From Methanoculleus sp. UBA208 (GTDB lineage Archaea > Halobacteriota > Methanomicrobia > Methanomicrobiales > Methanoculleaceae): a DNA stretch of 64,000 nt. The position numbers were made by a program, and so were the translations under genes. The notes below the pieces were generated by a model, which was given only the letters and a program-made list of their open reading frames with translations, searched no databases and was not told where the DNA came from. The stretch covers positions 27,088 through 91,087 of the forward strand of contig NZ_DAFZ01000040.1 in the NCBI RefSeq assembly GCF_002498065.1. The letters are read 5' to 3'. Shown here piece after piece: positions 49,243-57,843 of this stretch. Every line of letters begins with the position of its first letter. Position 1 is the first letter of the stretch.

Positions 49243-50505
49243 ATGCTCCGTGGGAGAGCACGGATTAGTGCCGTGAACGACACCATCGCGATCATCGGGG
49301 GAGGCCCCGCCGGGCTCTTCTGCGCCCTGCAGGCCGCTGGGGAGGGACGGAGCATCATCGTCTTCGAGAAGAAGCCCGCTCCGGGGCGAAAACTCCTGGT
49401 TGCCGGGTCGGGGCAGTGCAACATCACCCACGACGGCGAAATTGCCGGTTTTCTCTCGCACTACGGCGACCACGGGGCGTTTCTCCGGCCCGCCCTCATG
49501 AACTTCACGAACCGGGATCTCGTCGCCTTTTTCTCCGACCGGGGGCTCACGATGAAGGCCGAGCCCGGGGGTAAGGTCTTCCCGGAGACACGGAGGTCCG
49601 CCGATGTCCTCGCCGTCCTCCTCGCGGAGTGCGCCGCCCGCGGAGTGGAGATCCGGTGCAGTGAGGCCGTCAGGGCAGTTGAGCGCGACGCCGACGGATT
49701 CCTCGTCCGGACCGAGAAGGCGGCCGTCCGGGCCGGTGTCCTCGTCATCGCCACCGGCGGGGCCTCCTACCCCGCCACCGGCTCGACCGGGGACGGCTAC
49801 GCCTTCGCCCGGGCCCTCGGCCAGCCGACAACAGAGGTTGCCCCGGCGCTCACTCCGGTCTACGTCGCGGACTACCCGTTCGCCGACCTTGCCGGGATCT
49901 CCTTTCAGAACCTCACCCTGGCCGTCTACCGGGACGGGAAGCGGGTCGGCCGGCACACCGGTGACCTCCTGTTGACGCACACCGGGCTCTCGGGCCCGGG
50001 CATACTCGATCTCTCCCGCTCCATCCTCCCGGGAGACGTCCTCCGGGTCACGTTCCTGCCGGAGACGAACATGGAGGCGGTGCGAAACCGCCTCACCGAA
50101 GCGGTCGCGGCGGGCGGGACCCGGCAGGTCAAGACCGTCCTCTGCGATCTCGTCCTTCCCGAACGGTTCGTCCGGCGGCTGCTCGATTGTACCGGGGTCC
50201 CGCCGGGAGAGACCTGCGCCCGGCTCACGAAGAAGGCCCGGAACGCGCTCGCCGGATCCCTCGCGGAGTTCCCGTTCAGGGTGGCCCGCCTCGGCGGGTT
50301 CGACGAAGCGATGGTGACGAGGGGCGGCGTCGCCCTCGAGGGGATCGACAAAAAGACGATGGCGTCCAGGATCGTTCCAGGCCTCTACTGCATCGGCGAG
50401 GTGCTCGATATCGACGGCGATACCGGGGGCTACAACCTCCAGGCCGCGTTCTCCACCGCAGCCCTCGCCGCCCGGCATATCGCCGGCCTTCACACACTCC
50501 GGTGA
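49243..50505 (+). CDS. HI0933-type NAD(P)/FAD-dependent flavoprotein
   Basis: This 420-residue protein (or 410 from GTG 49273) has the FAD-binding GGGPAGLFCALQAAGEG motif, the family signature GRKLLVAGSGQCNITH and the closing EVLDIDGDTGGYNLQAAFST typical of the YhiN/HI0933 group. The oxidised substrate in this family is not established. The GTG start is favoured because it places the Rossmann motif at the terminus. Confidence 0.9.
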   Translation: MLRGRARISAVNDTIAIIGGGPAGLFCALQAAGEGRSIIVFEKKPAPGRKLLVAGSGQCNITHDGEIAGFLSHYGDHGAFLRPALMNFTNRDLVAFFSDRGLTMKAEPGGKVFPETRRSADVLAVLLAECAARGVEIRCSEAVRAVERDADGFLVRTEKAAVRAGVLVIATGGASYPATGSTGDGYAFARALGQPTTEVAPALTPVYVADYPFADLAGISFQNLTLAVYRDGKRVGRHTGDLLLTHTGLSGPGILDLSRSILPGDVLRVTFLPETNMEAVRNRLTEAVAAGGTRQVKTVLCDLVLPERFVRRLLDCTGVPPGETCARLTKKARNALAGSLAEFPFRVARLGGFDEAMVTRGGVALEGIDKKTMASRIVPGLYCIGEVLDIDGDTGGYNLQAAFSTAALAARHIAGLHTLR

Positions 50506-50705
50506 CCCGCCAATCCCCGGAACTCTTTTTGCGCCGGTTCCTCTTCTCGATCACATGTGGAGCTCCATCTCCCTTTGGATGCGCCCCCGGATTCCCTTTC
50601 TCGATAATACCCCGAAAAATCATATATTCGAGACGCACGCGTCTCCCATCAAAATAGAAGCTCTAATATAGCAACACGTGCATTAAAATATATTGAGTCG
50701 GTAAC

Positions 50706-51263
50706 GTGGTTTGGAGCATTCTTAACGCGATTCTTCTCCTCTCAGTTCTCATCCCCCAGGGGCACCTGATCTACGACGGCGGAGGGGCCGATCCCGGGCT
50801 CAGCACTGCCCGGGAGGTCTCGGTAGGCGAGATCGGCCTCCTTTCCGCATCTCCCGACGCCCTCCGGGAATCTTCCCGCGACGCACTCCTCGACCGGGTG
50901 GGCCGGACGACGTTTGCCTGCGTCGACGGCTCCCCCCGCCTCTTCCCGGTGGGCCTCAACGCGACCCTTGCTTATGGGGTAGGGGACTGCACCGATCTTG
51001 CGCTCCTTCGTGCGGAGGTCCTTCGCCGGAACGGGATCGCCGCCCGGCCGGTCCACGGCATCATGGTCTGGGATGCGGAGACGTTCCGTACCGATGCCCT
51101 CCACGTGGAGGTCTTCGGGAAGGGCGTTGCCGTCCACGACTGGGTCGAACTCGGTGACGGCCGGACGATGGGCGCCTACGAAGGAGATCCCGGGGTCCGA
51201 TGCGTCAAGACCGGGGACGGGGTCTGTTTCCAGCCGGTCTTCGAGGTTCTGGGCTACCTCTGA
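50706..51263 (+). CDS. Transglutaminase-like (cysteine peptidase-fold) secreted protein
   Basis: This 185-residue protein starts with GTG 50706 and a short hydrophobic lead. The catalytic triad is suggested by GVGDCTDLALL (Cys), DALHVEVFG (His) and AVHDWVELGDG (Asp), the pattern of transglutaminase superfamily proteins. It may cleave or cross-link envelope peptides, or bind them inactively. The upstream 50510-50705 is A/T-rich with TATA-like ttaaaatatatt. Confidence 0.75.
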   Translation: MVWSILNAILLLSVLIPQGHLIYDGGGADPGLSTAREVSVGEIGLLSASPDALRESSRDALLDRVGRTTFACVDGSPRLFPVGLNATLAYGVGDCTDLALLRAEVLRRNGIAARPVHGIMVWDAETFRTDALHVEVFGKGVAVHDWVELGDGRTMGAYEGDPGVRCVKTGDGVCFQPVFEVLGYL

Positions 51264-51319
51264 ACGTTGTCTGGCCCCGTGTAGGAATGTTCAATACCAG
51301 CCGCGTCAAACGAGGCGGT

Positions 51320-51595
51320 ATGAGCTTACTCACAGGGCTCCTCGCTCTGATCCTGGTGGTCATCATCGCGGTCGTCCTCTACAAGGTCGTGAAAAGCGTG
51401 ACCGGCCTCATCATCAACGCCGTCGTGGGCGTGATCCTGCTCTGGCTCATCAATCTCCTCAACCTGATGAGCCTGTTCGGCCGGCCCGACATCCCGATCA
51501 ACATCATCACCGTCCTGATCTGCGCGATCGGCGGGATCTTCGGCGTCCTCATTACGGTGGTCCTCCACCTCCTCGGAATACCGCTGACGCTCTGA
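51320..51595 (+). CDS. BofA-like membrane protein
   Basis: This 91-residue protein starts MSLLTGLLALILVVIIAVVL, has three helices and the SLFGRPDIPINIITVLICAI segment of the BofA/pro-sigma-K inhibitor family. In archaea it cannot act on sigma factors, so its membrane role differs. It follows the transglutaminase gene by 56 bases and is convergent with the flavodoxin gene. Confidence 0.85.
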   Translation: MSLLTGLLALILVVIIAVVLYKVVKSVTGLIINAVVGVILLWLINLLNLMSLFGRPDIPINIITVLICAIGGIFGVLITVVLHLLGIPLTL

Positions 51596-51602
51596 GGAGG
51601 AC

Positions 51603-52088
51603 CTACACGGCCGGAGCGGCAACCCCCGCGATCGTCCGGGCAAACTCGTCGATCGCCGGGCCGAACCGCCCGGCGTCGACCTCGCTCTCCAGCGTCGCAA
51701 CCGACGAGACGAACCGCATCCCTTTTGCTTCGAGGTTCTTTTTCACGATCGCGACGACGTTCTCCGCCCCGGAACCCCCCATCTCCACGAGCACCGAGAA
51801 GGGTTTTCCCGCGGCGTTCGTGACCTCCGAGAGGTACTCGTTGATGTAGGGCGGGACCTTCTGCATCCAGACGGGGGTTGCGACGACCAGGAAGTCGACG
51901 TCTGAGAGATCCGTCTGCACCGGGCGTATCGCCGCCCGCATCCCGAGCACCGCCATCATGCCCTTCCGAAACATCCCCACCTCGGATACCGGTTCGATCG
52001 TTGCAAGTCTGCCGCCGATGCGTTTCGCGAGCGCCGTCGCCACCTTCTCCGTATGCCCCTGCCAGGAGTAGTACGCAATGAGGATCAT
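51603..52088 (-). CDS. Flavodoxin-family protein
   Basis: From ATG 52088 (or 52097) the protein has about 161 residues. The FMN-binding loop YYSWQGHTEKVA and later ATPVWMQKVPP define it as a flavodoxin-family protein. It carries electrons or reduces quinone-like substrates. The promoter region contains the TATA-like atataga near 52125. Confidence 0.88.
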   Translation of the reverse strand: MILIAYYSWQGHTEKVATALAKRIGGRLATIEPVSEVGMFRKGMMAVLGMRAAIRPVQTDLSDVDFLVVATPVWMQKVPPYINEYLSEVTNAAGKPFSVLVEMGGSGAENVVAIVKKNLEAKGMRFVSSVATLESEVDAGRFGPAIDEFARTIAGVAAPAV

Positions 52089-52180
52089 CACCATCACTCC
52101 GGGCGGTCATACACCCTCCTCACATATAGAAACAGCGGGGTGCGGAACCCTCATATTCTTCGCGCCCATATTCTCAGGGC

Positions 52181-52360
52181 ATGCAGGAGTACGGCCCCGA
52201 TATCGTCGGCGAGGTCCGGTTCGCCCGCCAGGACGGCGGCTACTACGTACAGCTCTACGACCGGGACGGAAATCCCGTCGGAAAGACCGGGCTCTGGAGG
52301 ACCGAGGCGAAGGCGAAAGAGGCGGCCCGGCGGCTCGTGGAAAAGATGGGCGGGGAGTAG
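52181..52360 (+). CDS. Small hypothetical protein (DUF1508-like)
   Basis: This 59-residue ORF begins MQEYGPDIVGEVRFARQDGG and has a beta-beta-alpha layout with a C-terminal helix (AKAKEAARRLVEKM). The pattern resembles DUF1508/YegP-type small domains. It was found from the sequence directly and is not overlapped by another likely gene. It converges on the ketopantoate reductase gene with a gap of 6 bases. Confidence 0.65.
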   Translation: MQEYGPDIVGEVRFARQDGGYYVQLYDRDGNPVGKTGLWRTEAKAKEAARRLVEKMGGE

Positions 52361-52366
52361 AACCCC

Positions 52367-53314
52367 TCACCGGGTCTCCGGGTGCGCCTCCGCGTAGCGG
52401 ACGAGGCCGGCGATGCACCGGTTGTGCGGCGTTGCGATGCCGTGGCGTTCCCCGAGGGCCGCGATATGCCCGTTGAGAAGGTCGATCTCCGTCCGGCGGC
52501 CCTGCCGGAGGTCGTAGTACATGGATGGGTAGACCGCGGCGAAGTCGGGCACCTGCACCGAAAAGAGGTGGGCGAGGTAGTCGTCGGCGGTCGCCCAGGG
52601 GAGCCGCACCCCTTCGGCACCGGCGACGGCGAAGGTCTCGCGGACGAGGCCGTCGACGATCTCCCGGATCCCGGCGTCGGCGGCGACCCCGACCGGCGAG
52701 CGGAGGAGGGCGCAGATCGGGTTCACCGCGATGTTCAGGAGGGCTTTCGCCCATTTTCCGGAGCGGATATCGTTGTCGGCCTCGACCGGGATGCCGGCGG
52801 ACCGGACGATGCCGATCAGGCGGTCGAGTGCCGCACCGCCGCCGTTGCCGGACCAGACCCCGAGGTGCATCGGGGCGCTCTCGCTCAAGACCCGGACGTG
52901 TCCCGGGCCCATGACCGAGAAGTTCGTCGTCACGGTCCCGCCGATGACGGTGTCGGTGTAGCGGGCGATGACCTCCTCGTTCCCGATGCCGTTCTGGAGG
53001 CTTGCCGTCGGCCGGCCCCGGATCACCGCGGCGTACTCCTCGCAGATCGCCCGGGTGTCGGTGCCCTTCGCGGTGATGATGACGAAGTCAATCGCAGGCG
53101 GGACCTCCTGCGACCCGGAGACACAGGCAATCCCATCGATGGTACCGTTCCCCCAGGCCCCTTCCATCACGAGGCCGCGCTCCTGGACTGCACCGGCATG
53201 CACCGGGCGGCAGGCTGCATAAACCGTCGCGACGCTCTCCAGCTTTCCGGCGAGCGAGAGGCCGACCGCCCCTGCGCCGAGGATCAGGATGACCGGACGT
53301 TGTAGTGCTTTCAT
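52367..53314 (-). CDS. panE: 2-dehydropantoate 2-reductase
   Basis: Start at ATG 53314. The 315-residue protein has the NAD(P)H motif GAGAVG (14-19), the catalytic NGIGNEEVI segment and the C-terminal domain with the conserved Lys in GKWAKALLNIAVNP. It reduces ketopantoate to pantoate in coenzyme A synthesis. Sequence upstream of 53314 is not coding. It diverges from the ATP-cone nuclease. Confidence 0.9.
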   Translation of the reverse strand: MKALQRPVILILGAGAVGLSLAGKLESVATVYAACRPVHAGAVQERGLVMEGAWGNGTIDGIACVSGSQEVPPAIDFVIITAKGTDTRAICEEYAAVIRGRPTASLQNGIGNEEVIARYTDTVIGGTVTTNFSVMGPGHVRVLSESAPMHLGVWSGNGGGAALDRLIGIVRSAGIPVEADNDIRSGKWAKALLNIAVNPICALLRSPVGVAADAGIREIVDGLVRETFAVAGAEGVRLPWATADDYLAHLFSVQVPDFAAVYPSMYYDLRQGRRTEIDLLNGHIAALGERHGIATPHNRCIAGLVRYAEAHPETR

Positions 53315-53449
53315 CTGCTCGTAGCCCCTGTTGGGGCTGGAAGGTGATAACGATGTGCCATCACGGTGGAAGTTGCAAACCCGGGGCCCGGAGCGCCCGT
53401 GCTCCCGGTAGCGAACGTTTTTCGTCCCGGGTGCCGAGAACCGTACCTG

Positions 53450-54280
53450 ATGAAGCACGTCACGAAGGCCGACGGCAGCCTGCAGCCGTTCGACCGGGGG
53501 AAGGTGCGGCGGACGCTCCGGAATATGGGCATCGGTGCGGAGGATGCTGACCGGATCGCCGGGGAGATCGAGGGGTCGGTGCCGGACGGGGTGAAGACCA
53601 AAGCGGTCCTCCGGATGATCCGCACCCGGGCAAAGGCCGTTCGCCCCGCCGTGGCGCACCGGACCAACCTCCGCAGAGCGCTTGGCCTTCTGCGCTCCAA
53701 ACCGGATTTCGAGGAGTTCGTGCGGGTCCTCCTCCGGGAACACGGCTACCGGGTGGAGACCGGGTGCATCCTCGCCGGGCGGTGCGGGGAGCACGAGGTG
53801 GACGCCATCGCGCAAAAAGACGGCACCACCGTCTTTGTCGAGGTGAAGCACCACGCGAGCCACCACCGGGTGACCGGCCTCGACGAAGGGCGGATCGCAA
53901 GGGCAATCGTCGAGGACCTCCAGGAGGGGTTCCGGTCCGGGCGGTGCACCGTCTCGATCGACGGAGCCCTGATCGTCTGCAACACCAAACTATCGGAGCA
54001 TGCGAAGCGCTACGCGGCCTGCCGGGGGATCGGGCATATCGGGTGGGACTACCCGGAGGAGCAGAACCTCCGGGCGATGATCGAGAAGACGCAATCCTAT
54101 CCGGTTACGATCGTTACCGGGGTGGGCAGGTCTGTCTCGGCCAGACTGGCTGCTGCCGGGGTCGTCACGGCAAAGCAGGTCGCCTACGGCGACGCCGCGG
54201 CCATTGCCCGGGACGCTGCCATCCCCCTCAAGGAGGTGCTGCTGATCGCTAACCGGGCGCGTGCCATCCTTGAGGCGTGA
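53450..54280 (+). CDS. ATP-cone/Mrr-type restriction endonuclease fusion
   Basis: From ATG 53450 the 276-residue protein has an ATP-cone (residues about 2-80; KHVTKADGSLQPFDRGKVRR), an Mrr-like nuclease fold (Asp118, Glu131-Lys133 in EVDAIAQ and FVEVKHH), and a C-terminal helix-hairpin-helix-like region (TGVGRSVSARLAAAG). It might cut DNA under nucleotide control. The gene precedes the convergent metallophosphoesterase by 2 bases. It stands alone, with no methylase nearby. Confidence 0.85.
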   Translation: MKHVTKADGSLQPFDRGKVRRTLRNMGIGAEDADRIAGEIEGSVPDGVKTKAVLRMIRTRAKAVRPAVAHRTNLRRALGLLRSKPDFEEFVRVLLREHGYRVETGCILAGRCGEHEVDAIAQKDGTTVFVEVKHHASHHRVTGLDEGRIARAIVEDLQEGFRSGRCTVSIDGALIVCNTKLSEHAKRYAACRGIGHIGWDYPEEQNLRAMIEKTQSYPVTIVTGVGRSVSARLAAAGVVTAKQVAYGDAAAIARDAAIPLKEVLLIANRARAILEA

Positions 54281-54282
54281 GA

Positions 54283-55164
54283 TCAGGCGATCGCCTGGAA
54301 CTGCTCCTCGGTCGGGTTGATGAGGACTATCTCGGGCCGGCAGTTGAACCGGAGGTCCACTCCCGCAAAACTCGCGCTGCAGACCCCGCGGGAGATGTAG
54401 GTCGGCGTCCCGTTCGTCTCGAACATACCTGCAAGCTCGACGACCCCGAAATCGTTTAACTGCGCAACGACCGGGAAGAGGAACTGGCCGCCGTGGGTGT
54501 GGCCCGCGAGGATGAGGTCGGCGTCCCAGTCTGCCCGGCAGGAAGGTTCGTGGACGAGGTAGACGGTGAATGGGTCCGTCGCCGGCACGTCGGGCGGGTC
54601 CGCCATCCCGGCCCACCCGTCGTCGACGCCGACGATGACGATCTCTTCATCCCCGACGGGAACCCGGGCATAGTCGTTCCTGAGGACATGGACGCCGTTC
54701 TCCTCCAGCGCCGCGGTGAGATCGTCGGCGAACGCGGTATCGGCGGAACCGTCGTTCAAGGCGGAGACGTCGTAGCCGTCGGCGGTGTCCACGGCCGACG
54801 CCGAGGTGGCAAGCGTCCTCTCGATGCCTGTCGGGCCGTCGATCCCCACCCGGTAGTCGTGGTTCCCGAGCACGGCGTAGGCCGGTGCGTCGAGTGACCG
54901 CCACACCGCCTGCGAGGCGAAGTCTTCTTCCCTGCCGGTGACGAAGTCGCCGCCTATCAGGACGAGCGAGGGGTTTAAGCGGTTGACCTCGCGGATCACC
55001 TCCCGGACGTGGTCGATGTTGGACGCCCTGATATGGGGGTCGGTGATATAGACGACGCCTTCGGGCGCCCCGTCGATCGTAAGGACGGTCACCTCGACGG
55101 CCCGTGCCTCCCAGGCCATGTAGCCGGTCATGGAAGGAAGCAGGAGAAGCATGAATAATGCCAT
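54283..55164 (-). CDS. Membrane-anchored metallophosphoesterase
   Basis: Start placed at ATG 55164 (ATG 55194 possible). The 293-residue protein has an N-terminal signal anchor and the five calcineurin-type motifs: TDPHI, GGDFV, GNHDY, VHEP and GHTHGGQ, binding two metals. The catalytic domain should face outward. Its substrate might be a lipid phosphate or nucleotide. The A/T-rich patch (tttatattttaaag, minus strand) upstream fits a promoter. Confidence 0.87.
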   Translation of the reverse strand: MALFMLLLLPSMTGYMAWEARAVEVTVLTIDGAPEGVVYITDPHIRASNIDHVREVIREVNRLNPSLVLIGGDFVTGREEDFASQAVWRSLDAPAYAVLGNHDYRVGIDGPTGIERTLATSASAVDTADGYDVSALNDGSADTAFADDLTAALEENGVHVLRNDYARVPVGDEEIVIVGVDDGWAGMADPPDVPATDPFTVYLVHEPSCRADWDADLILAGHTHGGQFLFPVVAQLNDFGVVELAGMFETNGTPTYISRGVCSASFAGVDLRFNCRPEIVLINPTEEQFQAIA

Positions 55165-55252
55165 ATGTCGTGCGCTGGGGGCCTTCAGGATCACTGCATT
55201 TTATTCGATCTTTAAAATATAAATATGATCCGCAGGATCGATGCCGGGCGAG

Positions 55253-55918
55253 TCAGCGGCTGCGAGCCATATCGACCGGATCGGCCACGATCTCGGCTGG
55301 CTCCGTTCCGGAGGACGGGTCGGCGAAGAACCGGATAAAGCGATGCACCTCGCCCCTCGCGAGGGCGGTAGCGGCGATTACGGCGACGATAGTCCCCCCG
55401 ACGAGGTCAACGATGAGGTCCATCATGGTGTCGGCGTTCCCGTGCTGGAGGCCCGTATCGAAGGCCTGGTCGACCACAAACTCGTAGATCTCCCATACCG
55501 CCCCCGCCGCGAGTGTCGAAACCAGGATGAAGACGACGATCGCCTCCCTCGTCAGCCGGACGTCCCCCTGGTGCTCGGCGAGGACCGCGAGGAAGAAGGC
55601 GATGACTGCAACAGTGATCGAGGAGACGAGGTGGGTCAGTTTGTCGTAGTAGGGCGCGAAGAGGATGTAATACTCCCCGACATGGCCCATGACGTGGAGG
55701 TAGAGGGAGACCGCGACGAGGAGGTTGACCTCCCAGGGCAGGCAGAGGCGTATGTTCCTCGTCATGAGGGACGGTGCCATCGTCAGGAGGAAGGCGACGC
55801 CTGCCGAGAGCCCGAGGAAGAACTCGCCTGCCGTGATGCTGGAGGCTGCGCTCAGGAGGATGAGTCCCTGGATGAAGTAGGTGAGGTAGATCCCGCGGGA
55901 CGGGTCCGGGCATGCCAT
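55253..55918 (-). CDS. DUF2238-like membrane protein
   Basis: Start at ATG 55918. The 221-residue protein has about six helices; the second half (VFILVSTLAAGAVWEIYEFV and DTMMDLIVDLVGGTIVAVIA) is typical of DUF2238/YjdF-like proteins. No function is known. Upstream codons in frame would extend into sequence that looks non-coding. Confidence 0.82.
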   Translation of the reverse strand: MACPDPSRGIYLTYFIQGLILLSAASSITAGEFFLGLSAGVAFLLTMAPSLMTRNIRLCLPWEVNLLVAVSLYLHVMGHVGEYYILFAPYYDKLTHLVSSITVAVIAFFLAVLAEHQGDVRLTREAIVVFILVSTLAAGAVWEIYEFVVDQAFDTGLQHGNADTMMDLIVDLVGGTIVAVIAATALARGEVHRFIRFFADPSSGTEPAEIVADPVDMARSR

Positions 55919-56194
55919 AAGTACGTTGAGTAGGTAGTCCCGGCAACATACATAACCGTCCCGGTGACGATCTCCGGGACAGTACTTCGCGGCATCGCGT
56001 GAGACTGCACCGTTATCCGGATACCGTTCACGCGAAGAACGAGGTCCGTGCAGGTTCTGGCGGCTCCTCTTCGCATTTTCGCGCAAGACCATGTGTCCCT
56101 GGAGCCGGGTGATCGTCCGGGCCACCGGGACGGGGCCGCCGCCCGCTCCGGTCGCCATCAAGCCTCCGGGAGAATATTTGATAAGCTAGCAGTT
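55919..56194. other. Intergenic region with short hairpin
   Basis: No gene is supported. gtcccgg (55958-55964) and ccgggac (55974-55980) form a 7-bp hairpin near the start of the leftward DUF2238 gene. Strings cgcgaagaacg near 56027 match the hairpin region at 6254-6325. Confidence 0.45.
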
Positions 56195-56204
56195 GTATAA
56201 ATTG
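56195..56204 (+). promoter_or_regulatory. TATA box of the aIF-1A gene
   Basis: tgtataaatt is centred about 25 bases before a predicted transcription start near 56224, leaving a leader of about 24 nt to the apparent CTG start. Confidence 0.55.
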
Positions 56205-56233
56205 GACACACAAAAGGCCAACTACGCTGGAAC

Positions 56234-56251
56234 ATGGGGTTGATGAACTGA
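56234..56251 (+). CDS. Five-codon upstream ORF overlapping the aIF-1A start
   Basis: ATG GGG TTG ATG AAC TGA encodes MGLMN. Its TGA overlaps the CTG codon at 56248 by two bases. It is the first ATG of the predicted transcript and could couple translation of the factor to its own reading. Confidence 0.35.
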   Translation: MGLMN

Positions 56252-56574
56252 CGGATCCTGCAAAGCGCAAACCCGAGTCCAAAGGAGAGGAAGCGGGGGA
56301 GGAGATTATCCGCGTACGCCTGCCGAACAAGAAGAACCGGGAGATGTTCGCAAGCGCCGAACTGATGCTGGGCGCAAACCATATCAAAATCCGCTGCTTC
56401 GACGGGGTGACGCGCACCGGGCGGATCAAGGGTAAGATCAAGAAGAAGGTCTGGATACGGGAAGGGGACGTTCTGGTCGTCGTGCCCTGGAGTTTCCAGG
56501 ACGAGAAGTGCGACATCGTCTACCGCTACACGAGACCCCAGGTGGAGTGGCTCCGGAAGAACCGGTATCTCTGA
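56248..56574 (+). CDS. eif1a: Translation initiation factor aIF-1A, apparent CTG start
   Basis: The OB-fold core (EEIIRVRLPNKKNREMFASA, then GKIKKKVWIREGDVLVV) identifies aIF-1A, which works with the small subunit in start selection. No ATG, GTG or TTG opens the frame before this core. The first ATG, 56344, would remove strand 1. CTG at 56248 gives a normal 108-residue protein (LTDPAKRKPESKG onward) and sits about 5 nt after GGGTTGAT, a plausible ribosome site. A frameshift joining the upstream ATG 56243 is the alternative. Confidence 0.85.
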   Translation: MTDPAKRKPESKGEEAGEEIIRVRLPNKKNREMFASAELMLGANHIKIRCFDGVTRTGRIKGKIKKKVWIREGDVLVVVPWSFQDEKCDIVYRYTRPQVEWLRKNRYL

Positions 56575-56666
56575 TACTCTTTTTACAACGCATCTCTCAT
56601 ACGGCAGAAGCAGTGCGAAGAGCGGGCGGGCATCCTCTTCTGCGTGGGTGCCGGATTCAAAAAAGA

Positions 56667-57401
56667 TTAGATGTCGTAGATTTTGATCCTGTACTCTTTT
56701 ATGACGAGTTTGTTTACCCCCAGCAGGGTATGGGTACCGCTCGGGCCGATGCCGGTCAGGTAGTTGTCCCACGCCACGGTAAGGTCGTTGTCGCCATCCG
56801 GTGTATACGTCACCGTGACGTCGTTGGGAGAGGTGTAGACCTGTGTGTCGACGTTCTCCAGGCTCATCCTCACCGCCCCCATCCCTGATTTCGCCATCAG
56901 GTCGTCGGTGCTGATGTTCATGATGTATATGACGAACGTTCCCGTGGGCCCGTCATAGAACCACCGGGGCTCGGCAAGCATCGCCGAACCCGCCGACCCT
57001 TCCTGGCACGTCATCACCGCTCCGTTCTCAAGGGTGATCACCTCGGTGCTGCGGTCGGAGCGGTAGATCAGGGCGCCAAGTGAGTAGTCCTGCTGAAGCG
57101 AGGGGGTGCCGTTCGTGACGTTGATAAAGCCCCCGTAATCGCCGGAGTTGATCACCTCGAGCGTTCCCCCGCTCACCTGGAGCGACGTCTCCTTGTAGGG
57201 CACGTTCTTGTAGCAGAGGCTCTTCATGTCGTTCTGGATGACGATCATCGCCCGCTCCATGTTCTTCACGTCGGTGTTGCTCTGCTCCTTGAGGAGCACC
57301 GGGTAGCCGTAGAGCGTGACCAGGCCGATGCCGCTGATGACGATCCCGAGGATCAGGACAAACCCGACCGCCTCGGAGACCGCCTTCTCATTTATCTTCA
57401 T
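56667..57401 (-). CDS. Pilin-like (DUF7289-type) surface protein
   Basis: This 244-residue protein starts MKINEKAVSEAVGFVLILGI: a short leader before a hydrophobic helix, as in archaeal type IV pilin-like proteins. The remainder is beta-rich with Cys residues in SLCYKNVPYK and TCQEGSAG. It is the last gene of a six-gene minus-strand operon. It would be assembled or anchored on the surface. Confidence 0.8.
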   Translation of the reverse strand: MKINEKAVSEAVGFVLILGIVISGIGLVTLYGYPVLLKEQSNTDVKNMERAMIVIQNDMKSLCYKNVPYKETSLQVSGGTLEVINSGDYGGFINVTNGTPSLQQDYSLGALIYRSDRSTEVITLENGAVMTCQEGSAGSAMLAEPRWFYDGPTGTFVIYIMNISTDDLMAKSGMGAVRMSLENVDTQVYTSPNDVTVTYTPDGDNDLTVAWDNYLTGIGPSGTHTLLGVNKLVIKEYRIKIYDI

Positions 57402-57416
57402 GAAGATTCGCCTCTC

Positions 57417-57839
57417 CTAAAACCCTTTTGAGTCATACTGGATCATGTTCCATCCCGCGCCGGTGGTGTTGCCGGAAACACCCTTCGTTGCCCCGATACC
57501 GGCGATGGCGACCCGGCTCTGGATGTTCCCGCCCTGCACCAGGATCGCCTGGCTCGCTCCCGTCATCCCCACGTCGACGAAGTAGCCCTTTCCGGCCACG
57601 TCGTCGGGGATATCGAACTTCGTGGCGATCGTCCCGTTGCCGGGCGCGATCACGTAAAGATCCACAATCCGGGTGCTCACCCCGTTCCCGATATCCACGA
57701 AGGCGTGGTAGCGGAGCGTGTCCGCCGGCCCCTCCATGAATACGGCGTTGACGGTGAACATCATGACGACCATCAGCAGGAGCAGCACGCCGCTGACGAT
57801 GACATACTCCATCAGCCTGGTTACGCCCTCCTCGTTCAC
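57417..57839 (-). CDS. Pilin-like membrane protein
   Basis: Start taken as GTG 57839, four bases after the upstream stop (ATG 57863 is a less likely alternative). The 140-residue protein has a hydrophobic helix (YVIVSGVLLLLMVVMMFTVN) and an outer beta domain (IVDLYVIAPGNGTIATKFDI). The layout is the same as its neighbours. Probably a minor pilin or envelope protein. Confidence 0.75.
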   Translation of the reverse strand: MNEEGVTRLMEYVIVSGVLLLLMVVMMFTVNAVFMEGPADTLRYHAFVDIGNGVSTRIVDLYVIAPGNGTIATKFDIPDDVAGKGYFVDVGMTGASQAILVQGGNIQSRVAIAGIGATKGVSGNTTGAGWNMIQYDSKGF

Positions 57840-57843
57840 CGGT

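Noticed and set aside
53366..53449. Longer start for the ATP-cone nuclease (53366)
   Set aside because: The extra residues are Pro/Gly-rich, unlike the family, and overlap the promoter space; ATG 53450 gives the ATP-cone at the terminus.
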